Positions 26,416 to 35,535 of a stretch of DNA of 64,000 bases are shown here, in pieces. The notes beneath the pieces were generated by a model. It did not search any database. It was not told the DNA's origin and saw nothing but the letters and a program-made list of their open reading frames with translations. Position 1 is the first letter of the stretch, and each line of letters starts with the position of its first letter. The translations under genes were made by a program, and so were the position numbers. Source of the stretch: Undibacterium sp049340185 (GTDB taxonomy: Bacteria; Pseudomonadota; Gammaproteobacteria; Burkholderiales; Burkholderiaceae_D). Location: NCBI RefSeq assembly GCF_049340185.1, contig NZ_JBMPPC010000009.1:88100-152099 (forward strand). The letters are read 5' to 3'.

Positions 26416-27330
26416 TCATCCAGCTCTCTTCGCCGCAATAGCATTCCCAGCACGACTAACCGCCTTCCTACCCAAATGCCCGGAGATAAACTGCCCGGCA
26501 TCCACCACCGCATTTAAATCAATCCCCGTAGCAATCCCCAAGCCCTGCATCATAAACAGCACATCTTCCGTCGCCACATTACCGGTCGCCCCCTTCGCAT
26601 ACGGACAGCCACCCAGGCCTGCAACAGATGAATGGAAAATTGAAATACCGGCTTCCAGACTCGCGTAAATATTTGCCAAAGCCTGACCATAGGTATCGTG
26701 AAAATGTCCCGATAAACTAGCTAGCGGAAAGTCCTGCGCGACCAGTTGCATCACATGTTGTACCTGACGAGCAGTGCCGACGCCGATGGTGTCAGCGATG
26801 TCAATTTCATCGCAACCCAGATCGCGCAAGCGCTTGACCACGTCGGCGACGCTGGCGGGATCAACCTCGCCCTGATACGGGCAACCGAAAGAGCAGCTGA
26901 TCGAACCGCGCAGGCGGATCTTGTTTTGTTTGGCAGCTAGTGCGACGTCGCGGAAACGGTCTATCGATTCGGCGATCGAGCAATTGATGTTCTTTTGTGC
27001 GAAGGCTTCAGAGGCCGAGCTAAAGATCACTACTTCGTCAGCACCGGCAGCGAGCGCTGCTTCGAAGCCTTTCATGTTTGGCGTGAGTACCGAGTAGATC
27101 ACGCCGGGCTTGCGCTGGATGCCTGCCATGACTTCGGCCGAGGTTGCCATCTGTGGCACCCATTTGGGAGAGACAAATGAGGCGGCTTCGATATTGCTGA
27201 AACCGGCATCGGTGAGCCGATTGACCAGTGCGATTTTGACGTCGGCGGGAATGCTTTCTTTTTCGTTCTGCAGGCCATCACGTGGACCGACTTCAACGAT
27301 TTTGACTTGTTTGGGTAAGCTGGTCGTCAT
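26416..27330 (-). CDS. mvaB: Hydroxymethylglutaryl-CoA lyase
   Basis: 304 residues from the ATG at 27330 (GAGAGGATA upstream). HMG-CoA lyase motifs: VEVGPRDGLQNE, ASFVSPKWVPQM, LSGHFHDTYGQAL and the catalytic-Cys loop VAGLGGCPYAKGATGNVATED. It cleaves HMG-CoA to acetyl-CoA and acetoacetate, the last step of leucine degradation. It is the last gene of the long minus-strand leucine/biotin block and starts one base before the stop of the preceding dehydrogenase gene. The MvaB/LiuE type fits the bacterial family. Confidence 0.95.
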   Translation of the reverse strand: MTTSLPKQVKIVEVGPRDGLQNEKESIPADVKIALVNRLTDAGFSNIEAASFVSPKWVPQMATSAEVMAGIQRKPGVIYSVLTPNMKGFEAALAAGADEVVIFSSASEAFAQKNINCSIAESIDRFRDVALAAKQNKIRLRGSISCSFGCPYQGEVDPASVADVVKRLRDLGCDEIDIADTIGVGTARQVQHVMQLVAQDFPLASLSGHFHDTYGQALANIYASLEAGISIFHSSVAGLGGCPYAKGATGNVATEDVLFMMQGLGIATGIDLNAVVDAGQFISGHLGRKAVSRAGNAIAAKRAG

Positions 27331-27331
27331 A

Positions 27332-28261
27332 TTAATATCCTCTCGATGCATCGACGATACCGCTGATCGCCTGACCTTGTTGCAGTGCCTGAATCTTGTC
27401 GGCGATCTGTCTTGCGCTTTCGTCACGCAGGGTGAGTGCAGCGATATGCGGGGTAATACTGATGCGTGGCTCGGACCAGAACGCATGTCCGGCAGGCAGT
27501 GGCTCTTGCTGAAATACGTCGAGGGTCGCGCCTGCGATGTGCTCCTCTCGTACCAGTGCCAGCAAGTCCTCTTCGACCACATGCGCACCGCGTGCGACAT
27601 TGATCAGATAAGCACCCTTAGGTAACTTTTGCAGGTTCTCGCGATGCAAAATACCCTGTGTATCTTCGGTCAAAGGCAGGATGCAAACGAGTACGCGCGA
27701 TGCTTGTAAAAAAGCATCCAAGCCGTCTGTCCCGGCATAGCAAGTAACGCCGGAAATATGTTTCTGCGTGCGGCTCCAGCCATGGAGCGGAAAACCAAAA
27801 TGGGCGATCGCATCGACGATGCGCTGTCCCAGCACACCGAGTCCTAATACACCGACACTGAAATCGCTTTTTTCAAACGGCTTCAAAAACCGCCATTGCT
27901 GGGCGTCGCGCAGCTGATCGTAGCGATCAAAACGCCGGAAATACCGCAACACTGCGTGGCTGACATACTCCGCCATTTGTATGCCCATACCGGCATCATC
28001 GAGACGAATCACCGGCACACCGGCTGGCAAGGCATCGCCTAACTGCAAAATTGCATCCACTCCGGCGCCGAGATTAAAAATCCCTTTTAAATCGCTGCGC
28101 CCTGCCAACATCGCGGCAGGCGGTTTCCAGACAATGGCATAATCAGCAAGCGCAGTATCGTCTTCATGCCAGACGCGGATGTCGTGTTGCGGAAGTGCGA
28201 GATTAAGGCTGTGCAACCAATGATCAGGATTGCCGCCGGTGGCGTGGAAAATAATTTTCAT
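27332..28261 (-). CDS. D-2-hydroxyacid dehydrogenase (glyoxylate/hydroxypyruvate reductase A type)
   Basis: 309 residues from the ATG at 28261. Short GhrA-type 2-hydroxyacid dehydrogenase: NAD(P)-binding VGVLGLGVLGQRIVDAI with a basic residue pattern after it (WSRTQKH) suggesting NADPH, substrate-site LINVARGAHVVEEDL, acid pair LDVFQQEPLP and the catalytic His in ITPHIAALT. It probably reduces glyoxylate or hydroxypyruvate. It sits between the carboxylase alpha subunit and HMG-CoA lyase genes; a step in leucine catabolism is not obvious, so it may simply share the transcript. Confidence 0.88.
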   Translation of the reverse strand: MKIIFHATGGNPDHWLHSLNLALPQHDIRVWHEDDTALADYAIVWKPPAAMLAGRSDLKGIFNLGAGVDAILQLGDALPAGVPVIRLDDAGMGIQMAEYVSHAVLRYFRRFDRYDQLRDAQQWRFLKPFEKSDFSVGVLGLGVLGQRIVDAIAHFGFPLHGWSRTQKHISGVTCYAGTDGLDAFLQASRVLVCILPLTEDTQGILHRENLQKLPKGAYLINVARGAHVVEEDLLALVREEHIAGATLDVFQQEPLPAGHAFWSEPRISITPHIAALTLRDESARQIADKIQALQQGQAISGIVDASRGY

Positions 28262-28318
28262 ATTCGATAGCCGTAATATTTCCCCTCCCACAAGCGGGAG
28301 AGGGTTCTGAAAATCAGC

Positions 28319-30316
28319 TTAGTCCTGTTTGAAACTTAGCAAAGGCGCGCCCTCTGCGACCTGATCGCCGATCGCGTACAGCACCTCATCCACTACGCCG
28401 TCATGCGGTGCGGCGATAGTGTGTTCCATCTTCATGGCTTCCATGATCAATAAGGCGTCGCCTTTTTTAACTTCTTGCGCTGCACTGACCAGCACAGCAA
28501 CAATTTTGCCTGGCATCGGTGCCGTGAGGCGGCCGCCTTCGGCTTCGGCTTCGCCCGCGTGGGCGAGGGCATCGTGGTAATGCAGGTCGGTATGTACGCC
28601 ACGGCTAAAGACATGGAAATGTTCGCCATCGCGTACCACCGTGCCCGTGACCATCTGGTCAGCGATTGTCAAGACCAGATCATTCTCGGTCGCAGAACCA
28701 AGTTTGACCTGAGCGACTACGCTCCCCGTCTGGACCTGCCAGCCATCCGCCAGATAAGTCAGCAGGACATCATGCGTCTGGTGTTCTTCGGTGAATTGCA
28801 AAGCGCGTTGCAATTGACTATTCATGCGCCAACCCTGACTGCTTTGCCACGGATCACTGCCTTGAGATTGTTCGGATAACACCAGTGACACGCTTGCCAG
28901 CGCCAGTGTCGTCAGCGATGCGGCGACCGGTGCCGGAAATAATTCATCCTGATTACGCTCGATCAAACCTGTATCGAGATCCGCACCAGAGAAGGCTTTG
29001 CTGCCGATCAGGCGCGACAAAAAGGCAATGTTCGATGACAAGCCGACGATCTGGTAGTGCGACAACGCCTGTGCCATACGAGCCAGTGCTTCAGTTCTGT
29101 CTTTGCCCCAGACGATCATCTTGGCGATCATCGGATCGTAAAAAGGGGAAATCGTATCGCCTTCGCGTACACCGCTGTCGATACGGAATGCCGCCGGATC
29201 GGCGCTGCCACCAAGTTCAAAATGTACTGCGGCGGGTGTGCGGGCATGACGCAAAGTGCCGATCGATGGCAAGAAGCCTTTTTCAGGATTTTCGGCGTAG
29301 ACGCGTGCTTCAATCGCATGGCCATGGATACGTAATGCCGGCTGTAGCAAGGGCAGTGGCTCACCTGCGGCAACCCGCAATTGCCATTCAACCAAATCCG
29401 TACCGGTGATCATCTCGGTCACGGGATGTTCAACCTGCAAGCGGGTGTTCATTTCCATGAAGTAGAAAGAACCATCCTGATTGGCGATAAATTCCACTGT
29501 ACCGGCGCCGACATAACCCACCGCTTTTGCAGCGGCGACGGCGGCCTCACCCATAGCAGCACGGCGCTCTGCGGTCATCCCTGGCGCGGGTGCTTCTTCT
29601 AATACTTTTTGATGGCGACGCTGTACCGAGCAATCGCGCTCAAACAGATAGACGCAATTGCCATGCGTATCGGCGAATACCTGGATCTCGATGTGACGAG
29701 GGCGTTGCAGATATTTTTCGGCGAGGACTTTGTCATCACCAAAGGAGTTAATCGCCTCACGTTTGCAAGAGGCGAGCGCATCTTTGAAGTCCGCAGATTT
29801 TTCAATCACGCGCATGCCTTTGCCACCGCCACCAGCACTGGCTTTAAGCAAGACCGGGTAGCCGATGCGGTCACCTTCTGCTTGCAAAAAATCGGCGTCT
29901 TGATTGTCACCATGATAGCCAGGCACCAGCGGCACATTGGCTTTTTCCATTAATGATTTAGCGGCAGATTTACTCCCCATCGCTTCAATCGCCGAAGCCG
30001 GTGGGCCGATAAAGGCGATACCGACTTTGGCGCAGGCCTCAGCAAATTCGCTATTCTCGGATAAAAATCCGTAGCCCGGATGGATCGCTTGCGCGCCCGT
30101 TGCCAAGGCGACTTCGATAATCTTGTCAGCACGCAGATAGCTCTCTTTAGCGGGAGCAGGTCCGATCAGGACTGCTTCGTCGCAGACGGCCACATGTTTC
30201 GCATTCGCGTCAGCTTCGGAGTATACAGCGACGGTTTTGATGCCCATGCGGCGTGCGGTAGCAGCGACACGGCAAGCGATTTCGCCACGGTTGGCGATGA
30301 GTATTTTGGTGAACAT
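28319..30316 (-). CDS. liuD: 3-Methylcrotonyl-CoA carboxylase, biotin-carboxylase/BCCP (alpha) subunit
   Basis: 665 residues with the acyl-CoA carboxylase alpha layout: biotin carboxylase N-domain (ILIANRGEIACRV), ATP-grasp (KASAGGGGKGMRVI, and FMEMNTRLQVEHPVTEMITG), a middle linker, and C-terminal BCCP with the biotin site EAMKMEH near residue 630. It carboxylates biotin with bicarbonate and ATP. Propionyl- and geranyl-CoA carboxylases look similar; the setting with isovaleryl-CoA dehydrogenase, hydratase and HMG-CoA lyase points to methylcrotonyl-CoA. The biotin genes are immediately upstream on the same strand. Confidence 0.92.
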   Translation of the reverse strand: MFTKILIANRGEIACRVAATARRMGIKTVAVYSEADANAKHVAVCDEAVLIGPAPAKESYLRADKIIEVALATGAQAIHPGYGFLSENSEFAEACAKVGIAFIGPPASAIEAMGSKSAAKSLMEKANVPLVPGYHGDNQDADFLQAEGDRIGYPVLLKASAGGGGKGMRVIEKSADFKDALASCKREAINSFGDDKVLAEKYLQRPRHIEIQVFADTHGNCVYLFERDCSVQRRHQKVLEEAPAPGMTAERRAAMGEAAVAAAKAVGYVGAGTVEFIANQDGSFYFMEMNTRLQVEHPVTEMITGTDLVEWQLRVAAGEPLPLLQPALRIHGHAIEARVYAENPEKGFLPSIGTLRHARTPAAVHFELGGSADPAAFRIDSGVREGDTISPFYDPMIAKMIVWGKDRTEALARMAQALSHYQIVGLSSNIAFLSRLIGSKAFSGADLDTGLIERNQDELFPAPVAASLTTLALASVSLVLSEQSQGSDPWQSSQGWRMNSQLQRALQFTEEHQTHDVLLTYLADGWQVQTGSVVAQVKLGSATENDLVLTIADQMVTGTVVRDGEHFHVFSRGVHTDLHYHDALAHAGEAEAEGGRLTAPMPGKIVAVLVSAAQEVKKGDALLIMEAMKMEHTIAAPHDGVVDEVLYAIGDQVAEGAPLLSFKQD

Positions 30317-30350
30317 GTCTCTAACCCCTGTTGGATTTTTTTCTGTTTTT

Positions 30351-31379
30351 TTAACTGCAACTACCTGTTTTGGCTTCGACCTTGCCCCGGGTTTTCAAAC
30401 CCAATTTGTCGAGCAAGACGCGGTCATCTTCGGCCTCAGGATTTTGCGTGGTCAGTAGTTTATCGCCATAAAAAATCGAATTGGCACCCGCCAGAAAGCA
30501 CATCGCCTGTACGGCTTCCCCCATCTGACGACGACCGGCTGACAAGCGTACGCGAGCTTTTGGCATGGTGATGCGGGCTACCGCAATGGTGCGGACAAAT
30601 TCCAGAGGATCGAGCGGATCGAGACCATGCAGAGGTGTGCCCTCTACCTGCACCAGATGATTGACCGGTACGGATTCAGGATACGGATTGAGGTTTGCCA
30701 ATTGCGCAATCAGACCAGCGCGCTGGCGGCGTGATTCGCCCATACCGACGATGCCGCCGCAGCAAACCTTGAGTCCGGCACTGCGCACGTGACCAAGTGT
30801 ATCCAGCCGATCCTGATAATCGCGGGTAGAAATCACATTGCTGTAGAACTCAGGGGCGGTATCCAGATTATGGTTGTAGTAATCAAGCCCCGCATCGGCG
30901 AGACGCTGCGCCTGTTCTTCTTTCAGCATGCCTAAAGTCGCGCAGGTTTCTAATCCCATGGCTTTGACTTCGCGCACCATGGTTTCTACTTTTTCCATGT
31001 CGCGGTCTTTCGGCGAACGCCATGCTGCGCCCATACAGAAACGGGTTGCGCCGTTTTCACGTGCGGCTTTGGCGGCATCTAAGACTTCGCGCACGTCGAG
31101 CATTTTTTTAGCTTCGACGCCGGTATCATAACGTGCTGCTTGCGGGCAGTAACCGCAATCTTCTTCGCAACCGCCGGTTTTGATCGACAACAAAGTCGCG
31201 AGCTCGATATCGGCATTCGGGAAGTTTGCGCGATGCGCTGTCTGCGCCTGAAACATCAAATCATTAAACGGTAAATCAAATAAGGCCAAGACATCATCTA
31301 CTGGCCAGGTATCGGCTTCGATTTTTTTGACTGGTGCTTGAAATTGAACCGCTTGTTGTGTTTGTTCTTTGGCTTGCAT
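30351..31379 (-). CDS. bioB: Biotin synthase BioB
   Basis: 342 residues, radical-SAM enzyme. The 4Fe-4S motif is GGCEEDCGYCPQAARY (CxxxCxxC). Other BioB landmarks are MGAAWRSPKDRDM, the YYNHNLDT motif and CCGGIVGMGES (2Fe-2S Cys), and the Arg ligand region ARVRLSAGRR. It inserts sulfur into dethiobiotin, the last biotin step. It follows bioD by 10 bases. The C-terminus ends in a short Lys/Cys tail typical of betaproteobacterial BioB. Confidence 0.97.
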   Translation of the reverse strand: MQAKEQTQQAVQFQAPVKKIEADTWPVDDVLALFDLPFNDLMFQAQTAHRANFPNADIELATLLSIKTGGCEEDCGYCPQAARYDTGVEAKKMLDVREVLDAAKAARENGATRFCMGAAWRSPKDRDMEKVETMVREVKAMGLETCATLGMLKEEQAQRLADAGLDYYNHNLDTAPEFYSNVISTRDYQDRLDTLGHVRSAGLKVCCGGIVGMGESRRQRAGLIAQLANLNPYPESVPVNHLVQVEGTPLHGLDPLDPLEFVRTIAVARITMPKARVRLSAGRRQMGEAVQAMCFLAGANSIFYGDKLLTTQNPEAEDDRVLLDKLGLKTRGKVEAKTGSCS

Positions 31380-31389
31380 GAGTCTTCCT

Positions 31390-32181
31390 TCACTTCAATA
31401 AATTCACATCGATATACGCGGCAGCACGCTGCGCCATCGTTACGTCTGCATCCGGTGGGGATGCATCTAATCTCGGTATCTGTCCTAATAAAGGTGCGGA
31501 TAATCGCATCTGTAAAGCCGCTATGTTATCAGCAAGGTAGAGCATGTCCGGATCGACGGTATTCGCGACCCAACCTGCCAGCCTTAAACCGCGCGCAGCA
31601 ATCGCTTGCGCCGTCAGCAAGGCATGATTAATACAGCCCAGGCGCAAGCCCACAACCAGAATCACTGGCAAACCCAGTTGCTGTGCCATATCGGCAGTGT
31701 CGTGCTGCGCAGTCAGCGGTACACAGAAACCACCGACGCCTTCCACCACAACGGCATCTGCCTGCGTCGTCAATTGCTGGTAGCAAGCACGAATATGCGG
31801 CAAAGAAATCGTCACGTGCTCACGCTGCGCCACGATATGCGGTGCAGCAGGTGTCTGCATCAGATACGGACAAACTAATTCCAGCGGCGCACGCACCGAG
31901 GATGCCGCCAGCAGCGAATCGACATCGTCGTTGTGCAGTATTCCCTCACGCAAGTCTGCACCGGCAGCGATGGGCTTCATGCCAGCACTGCGCCAGCCTT
32001 GCTGCGTCATCGCATGCAGCAAAGCGCTGCTGACCAGTGTCTTGCCAATCTCGGTATCGGTGCCGGTCACAAAATAGTCATGCTGACGTAAATGCCCATT
32101 CTTATTTATATCGGTATTTACGCTGGTATTTACGCTGGTATTTACCCTGGCATTTAGTTCGGCATTTAGCTCTCTACTCAC
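31390..32181 (-). CDS. bioD: Dethiobiotin synthetase BioD with N-terminal tetrapeptide repeats
   Basis: 263 residues, starting at a GTG that overlaps the bioF stop (GTGA). Residues ~5-26 are tetrapeptide repeats (NAEL, NARV, NTSV, NTSV, NTDI) encoded by degenerate 12-bp DNA repeats. The real domain starts at DYFVTGTDTEIGKT, the BioD P-loop; further motifs are MKPIAAG, VVVEGVGGFCVP and LVVGLRLGCINHALLT. It closes the ureido ring of dethiobiotin using ATP and CO2. The ~30-residue extension is unusual and probably dispensable, an expansion of the DNA repeat. Confidence 0.95.
   Translation of the reverse strand: MSRELNAELNARVNTSVNTSVNTDINKNGHLRQHDYFVTGTDTEIGKTLVSSALLHAMTQQGWRSAGMKPIAAGADLREGILHNDDVDSLLAASSVRAPLELVCPYLMQTPAAPHIVAQREHVTISLPHIRACYQQLTTQADAVVVEGVGGFCVPLTAQHDTADMAQQLGLPVILVVGLRLGCINHALLTAQAIAARGLRLAGWVANTVDPDMLYLADNIAALQMRLSAPLLGQIPRLDASPPDADVTMAQRAAAYIDVNLLK
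32105..32170. repeat. 12-bp tandem repeat in the bioD 5' end
   Basis: About five degenerate copies of GGTATTTACGCT (plus-strand reading), the first three nearly perfect. They encode the N-terminal NTSV-type repeats of BioD, keeping frame because the unit is 12 bp. Confidence 0.85.
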
Positions 32182-33401
32182 GCTGTCTCCACCAGATTCA
32201 TCGCCAGATCGCTGCCATTTTGTGCGTCCAGTGTATTCAGGGCATCGACTAACTGCATCACTTGCGTCTCTGTATGGGATGCCGACAAGGTGATACGCAG
32301 CCGTGCTGAACCGACCGGCACGGTAGGCGGACGAATTGCACCGACCCAGATCCCCTGCTCCAGCAAATCCGCCGCTACCTTTAACATCATCGCATTGTCA
32401 CCAATCACGATAGGTTGTATCGCGGTATCTGAAGGCATCAACTCCCAGCTAGGCAAGCGCAAGCCTTGACGGAAACTTGCAATCAGCTGTTGCAGATTAT
32501 GACGACGCTGCTGGCCTTCGGTACCGCTGATGATGTCGAGGCTAGTCAGCAGCGCATGCGCCAGTGCAGGCGGTGCGGCGGTGGTATAAATGTAAGGACG
32601 GGCTTTTTGCACTAGCCATTCAATCACCGTGGTATGCGCGGCGACAAACGCTCCGCCGACACCTGCGGCTTTGCCTAGTGTGCCCATGTAAACCAGATTC
32701 GGTGAGCGCAAATTAAAGTGTTCCAGCACGCCACGACCATGGTCACCAAGCACACCAAAACCATGCGCATCATCAACAATCAGCCAGGCATCGTAACGCT
32801 CGCACAGGGCGAGCAAGGGAGGCAGATCAGCGACATTGCCATCCATACTGAACACGCTATCGGTGACAACGACCTTGGTAGTCGAGGTCGACTCTCTCAG
32901 CATCTGCTCCAGCGCTAGGTAATCTCTATGCGGAAATACTTTGACTGCAGCACGCGATAAGCGGGCACCGTCTATCAATGAGGCATGATTTAAAGCCTCT
33001 GAAAACACGGCGGCATCTTTGCCAGCCAGTGCACTGATGACCGCAAGATTTGCCATATATCCGGTACAAAAATACAGGGCACGCGCATGATCGATATAGG
33101 GTGAGATAAATTCAGCAAGACGATCTTCCAGCAGCGCATGCGCGCGGCTATGTCCGCTGATCAGGTGCGACGCACCGCTACCCACGCCGTACAGACTTGC
33201 GCCCTCTTGCACAGCAGCGATAATCGCCGGATGCGCTGCCAATCCTAAATAATCATTGCTGCAAAACGCGAGCAAGTCCCGGCCATCAGCGCGCAATGCG
33301 GGTGCCGATGCGGTCTCAACCGTGCGACGACGACGAATCAGATGTTTGGCATCCAGCACATCCAGTTCATCGCGTAATTGGCTTAGTAAACGTTGACTCA
33401 T
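32178..33401 (-). CDS. bioF: 8-Amino-7-oxononanoate synthase BioF
   Basis: 407 residues, PLP-dependent alpha-oxoamine synthase. Visible motifs: CSNDYLGLAAHP, GSGASHLISGHS, DDAHGFGVLGDHGRG and the PLP-lysine region MGTLGKAAGVGGAF. It condenses pimeloyl-ACP or -CoA with alanine. The start overlaps the bioA stop and the stop overlaps the bioD start by four bases each, so bioA-F-D are translationally coupled. Confidence 0.96.
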   Translation of the reverse strand: MSQRLLSQLRDELDVLDAKHLIRRRRTVETASAPALRADGRDLLAFCSNDYLGLAAHPAIIAAVQEGASLYGVGSGASHLISGHSRAHALLEDRLAEFISPYIDHARALYFCTGYMANLAVISALAGKDAAVFSEALNHASLIDGARLSRAAVKVFPHRDYLALEQMLRESTSTTKVVVTDSVFSMDGNVADLPPLLALCERYDAWLIVDDAHGFGVLGDHGRGVLEHFNLRSPNLVYMGTLGKAAGVGGAFVAAHTTVIEWLVQKARPYIYTTAAPPALAHALLTSLDIISGTEGQQRRHNLQQLIASFRQGLRLPSWELMPSDTAIQPIVIGDNAMMLKVAADLLEQGIWVGAIRPPTVPVGSARLRITLSASHTETQVMQLVDALNTLDAQNGSDLAMNLVETA

Positions 33402-34750
33402 ACCGCCACCTCATTCATGACATCATTAAACACCTGCATCGTTTTTGACGCTAACAAGGTGATTTCTTGCGGATCGAGAATGTACGGCGGCATCAGATAT
33501 ACAGTGCGACCAATCGGGCGCAATAACAATTCCTGCTTTAAGGCCGCAGCAAAAAATCGGCGTGAAAAAGTCGCTGCCTGCGCAGCATCATCCACCACCG
33601 CATCAAATGCGAAGATCATGCCCTGCTGTCTGATATGGCTCACTCGCGGATCATCGTTCATGTCAGCAAAAGCGTCTTTAATCGCTTTTGCCTTGATGCG
33701 ATTTTTTTCCAGTACCTGGTCGTCGTCAAAAATTGCCAGCGTCGCCAGAGCAGCACGGCAGGCCAATGGATTGCCGGTGTACGAATGCGAATGCAAAAAA
33801 CCACGGCGCATATCTGCATCATAAAAAGCCTGATACACCGTATCGGTCGTCATCACCAGAGACAAAGGCAAATAGCCACCGCTAATGCCTTTGGACAGGC
33901 ATAAAAAATCAGGCCAGATACTCGCAGATTCACAGGCAAAGAAAGTACCGGTGCGGCCACAACCGACAGCGATTTCATCGGCAATCAGATGTACCTGATA
34001 CTGGTCGCATAATTCGCGCAAACGGCGCAGATACACCGGATCGTGCATTGCCATGCCAGTCGCACACTGCACCAGCGGCTCAATAATCACGGCAGCAATT
34101 TTGCCCTCACGCTCTTGCAAGACACGCTCAAGATCGGCGGCAGCACGCAATGCGACATCGGCAGCTGTTTCTCCCGCTTGCGCCAGACGGGCATCAGGTG
34201 AGGCAACGACATGCGCTCGTTGCAACATCGGGCCATAGGCTTCGCGAAACAGGCTGACATCGGTGACTGCCAGTGCACCCACGGTCTCACCGTGATAACT
34301 ACCTTTGATGCAGATGAATTCTTGCTTCTCTGTTTGACCGCCATTACGCCATGCATGGAAACTCATCTTTAAGGCGATCTCGACCGCCGACGCACCGTCG
34401 GATGCGTAAAAGCAATGACCCAAGGCGTGGTTACTAAGCGCTGCTAATTTTTCTGATAACTGAATCACCGGCTCATGCGTAAAACCAGCGAGCATCGCAT
34501 GCTCGAGTTTATCGAGTTGATCCTTGAGTTCTGCGTTGATGCGAGGATTAGCGTGACCAAATAAATTCACCCACCACGAGCTAATCGCGTCGAGATAGCG
34601 CTTACCTTCCATGTCGTAGAGCCATGCACCGCGACCATGACTGACAGGAATCAGCGGCACAGGATTGGCACTGGAATGATGCTGCATCTGAGTGCATGGA
34701 TGCCATACATGCTGCAGGCTACGTGCGACCCAGTCTTGTTGATTATTCAA
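33398..34750 (-). CDS. bioA: Adenosylmethionine-8-amino-7-oxononanoate aminotransferase BioA
   Basis: 450 residues, class-III aminotransferase of the BioA type. Characteristic segments: HVWHPCTQMQ near the N-terminus, SSWWVNLFGHANPRIN, the GSYHGETVGAL loop, IADEIAVGCGRTG and the PLP-lysine region LCLSKGISGGYLPLS. It transfers the amino group of SAM to give 7,8-diaminopelargonic acid. It is the first gene of the bioA-F-D-B run; upstream is a 9-bp tandem repeat, and no BirA operator could be identified. Confidence 0.96.
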   Translation of the reverse strand: MNNQQDWVARSLQHVWHPCTQMQHHSSANPVPLIPVSHGRGAWLYDMEGKRYLDAISSWWVNLFGHANPRINAELKDQLDKLEHAMLAGFTHEPVIQLSEKLAALSNHALGHCFYASDGASAVEIALKMSFHAWRNGGQTEKQEFICIKGSYHGETVGALAVTDVSLFREAYGPMLQRAHVVASPDARLAQAGETAADVALRAAADLERVLQEREGKIAAVIIEPLVQCATGMAMHDPVYLRRLRELCDQYQVHLIADEIAVGCGRTGTFFACESASIWPDFLCLSKGISGGYLPLSLVMTTDTVYQAFYDADMRRGFLHSHSYTGNPLACRAALATLAIFDDDQVLEKNRIKAKAIKDAFADMNDDPRVSHIRQQGMIFAFDAVVDDAAQAATFSRRFFAAALKQELLLRPIGRTVYLMPPYILDPQEITLLASKTMQVFNDVMNEVAV

Positions 34751-34847
34751 ATTTACTCCAGACTACTTTTGAAACCCGCACATTTTACGGGCTTTTCCAG
34801 CCATTTTTGACTTAACACCCGCGTAAATACTAGGCATTCTCATCGTA

Positions 34848-34901
34848 ATTACTAAAATTACTAAAATTACTAAAATTACTAAAATTACTAAAATTACTAA
34901 A
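34848..34901. repeat. 9-bp tandem repeat, six perfect copies
   Basis: Unit ATTACTAAA repeated six times without mismatch, about 100 bases upstream of the bioA start on the minus strand. It sits where a promoter or leader for bioA would be and could vary in copy number. Confidence 0.97.
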
Positions 34902-34992
34902 AAACCCTTTAAATCAGAATACGAAATACCGCTTAAGCATAACGATGCAACTGCCAGTTACCAGTCGCCAACAATCGATGTCACCAATCGGG

Positions 34993-35535
34993 TTAAAACT
35001 GAATTTCCTTAAGATGATTCTCGATGTGCATCACATGCGCGTTTGCAAACTCTGTCTTGCTCAATACACCATAGGCAAAGTGTGGATGCAATTCACCGTT
35101 ATAACTCTGAAACGCTTGCAACGCCGTGATCACCAGATCAATCGCCTCACTGACATTACCTGTATCGGCAATCGCTGGCGCACCCGGAATCGGCTCGGTC
35201 AGATTATGACGCATCGCTCCGGCTACCGAAAACGCATAGAAGGCGGCGCTGCCAGCGGTATGCTGAAATAACTTGGGCTTCATCTCCGGATAGCCGGTCA
35301 TCGAATACTGAATACTTTGCGCCAGATGCACGAATACTTTGTACGGTGCCCAACCCGTTTTGGCGACTAATTTCGTCACTGAGTCAGGCGACTTCAGCGC
35401 CTCTAACTGCGTCAGCATCGCGGCAATTGAGGTGATTTCCACAGTTGATTTACGATAGGTCGCTAACCCCAATGCGGCGACCGCAGTGAGGGCGACCGCA
35501 CCTGTCAATAAGCGTCTCTTTTTCATAGTAGCCAT
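34993..35535 (-). CDS. DinB-like/DUF1569 family protein with exported N-terminus
   Basis: 180 residues. The N-terminus KKRRLLTGAVALTAVAALG looks like a Tat-type or membrane-anchoring signal. The body is helical with His positions resembling the DinB/DUF1569 metal triad: KVFVHLAQSIQYSM, then HPHFAYG and HVMHIENHLKEI at the end. Such domains are thiol-dependent or hydrolytic metal enzymes; the reaction here is unknown. The start overlaps the end of the enoyl-CoA hydratase gene, indicating translational coupling with the leucine genes. A second Met three codons in (35526) is an alternative start. Confidence 0.75.
   Translation of the reverse strand: MATMKKRRLLTGAVALTAVAALGLATYRKSTVEITSIAAMLTQLEALKSPDSVTKLVAKTGWAPYKVFVHLAQSIQYSMTGYPEMKPKLFQHTAGSAAFYAFSVAGAMRHNLTEPIPGAPAIADTGNVSEAIDLVITALQAFQSYNGELHPHFAYGVLSKTEFANAHVMHIENHLKEIQF

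Noticed and set aside
27331..27600. 90-residue extension of HMG-CoA lyase
   Set aside because: It overlaps the dehydrogenase gene in another frame, and the family start MTTSLPKQVKIVEVGPRDG is at 27330 with its own ribosome site.
34751..34992. BirA operator upstream of bioA
   Set aside because: No TTGTMAACC-type inverted repeat could be found; the region holds the 9-bp tandem array and AT-rich DNA.
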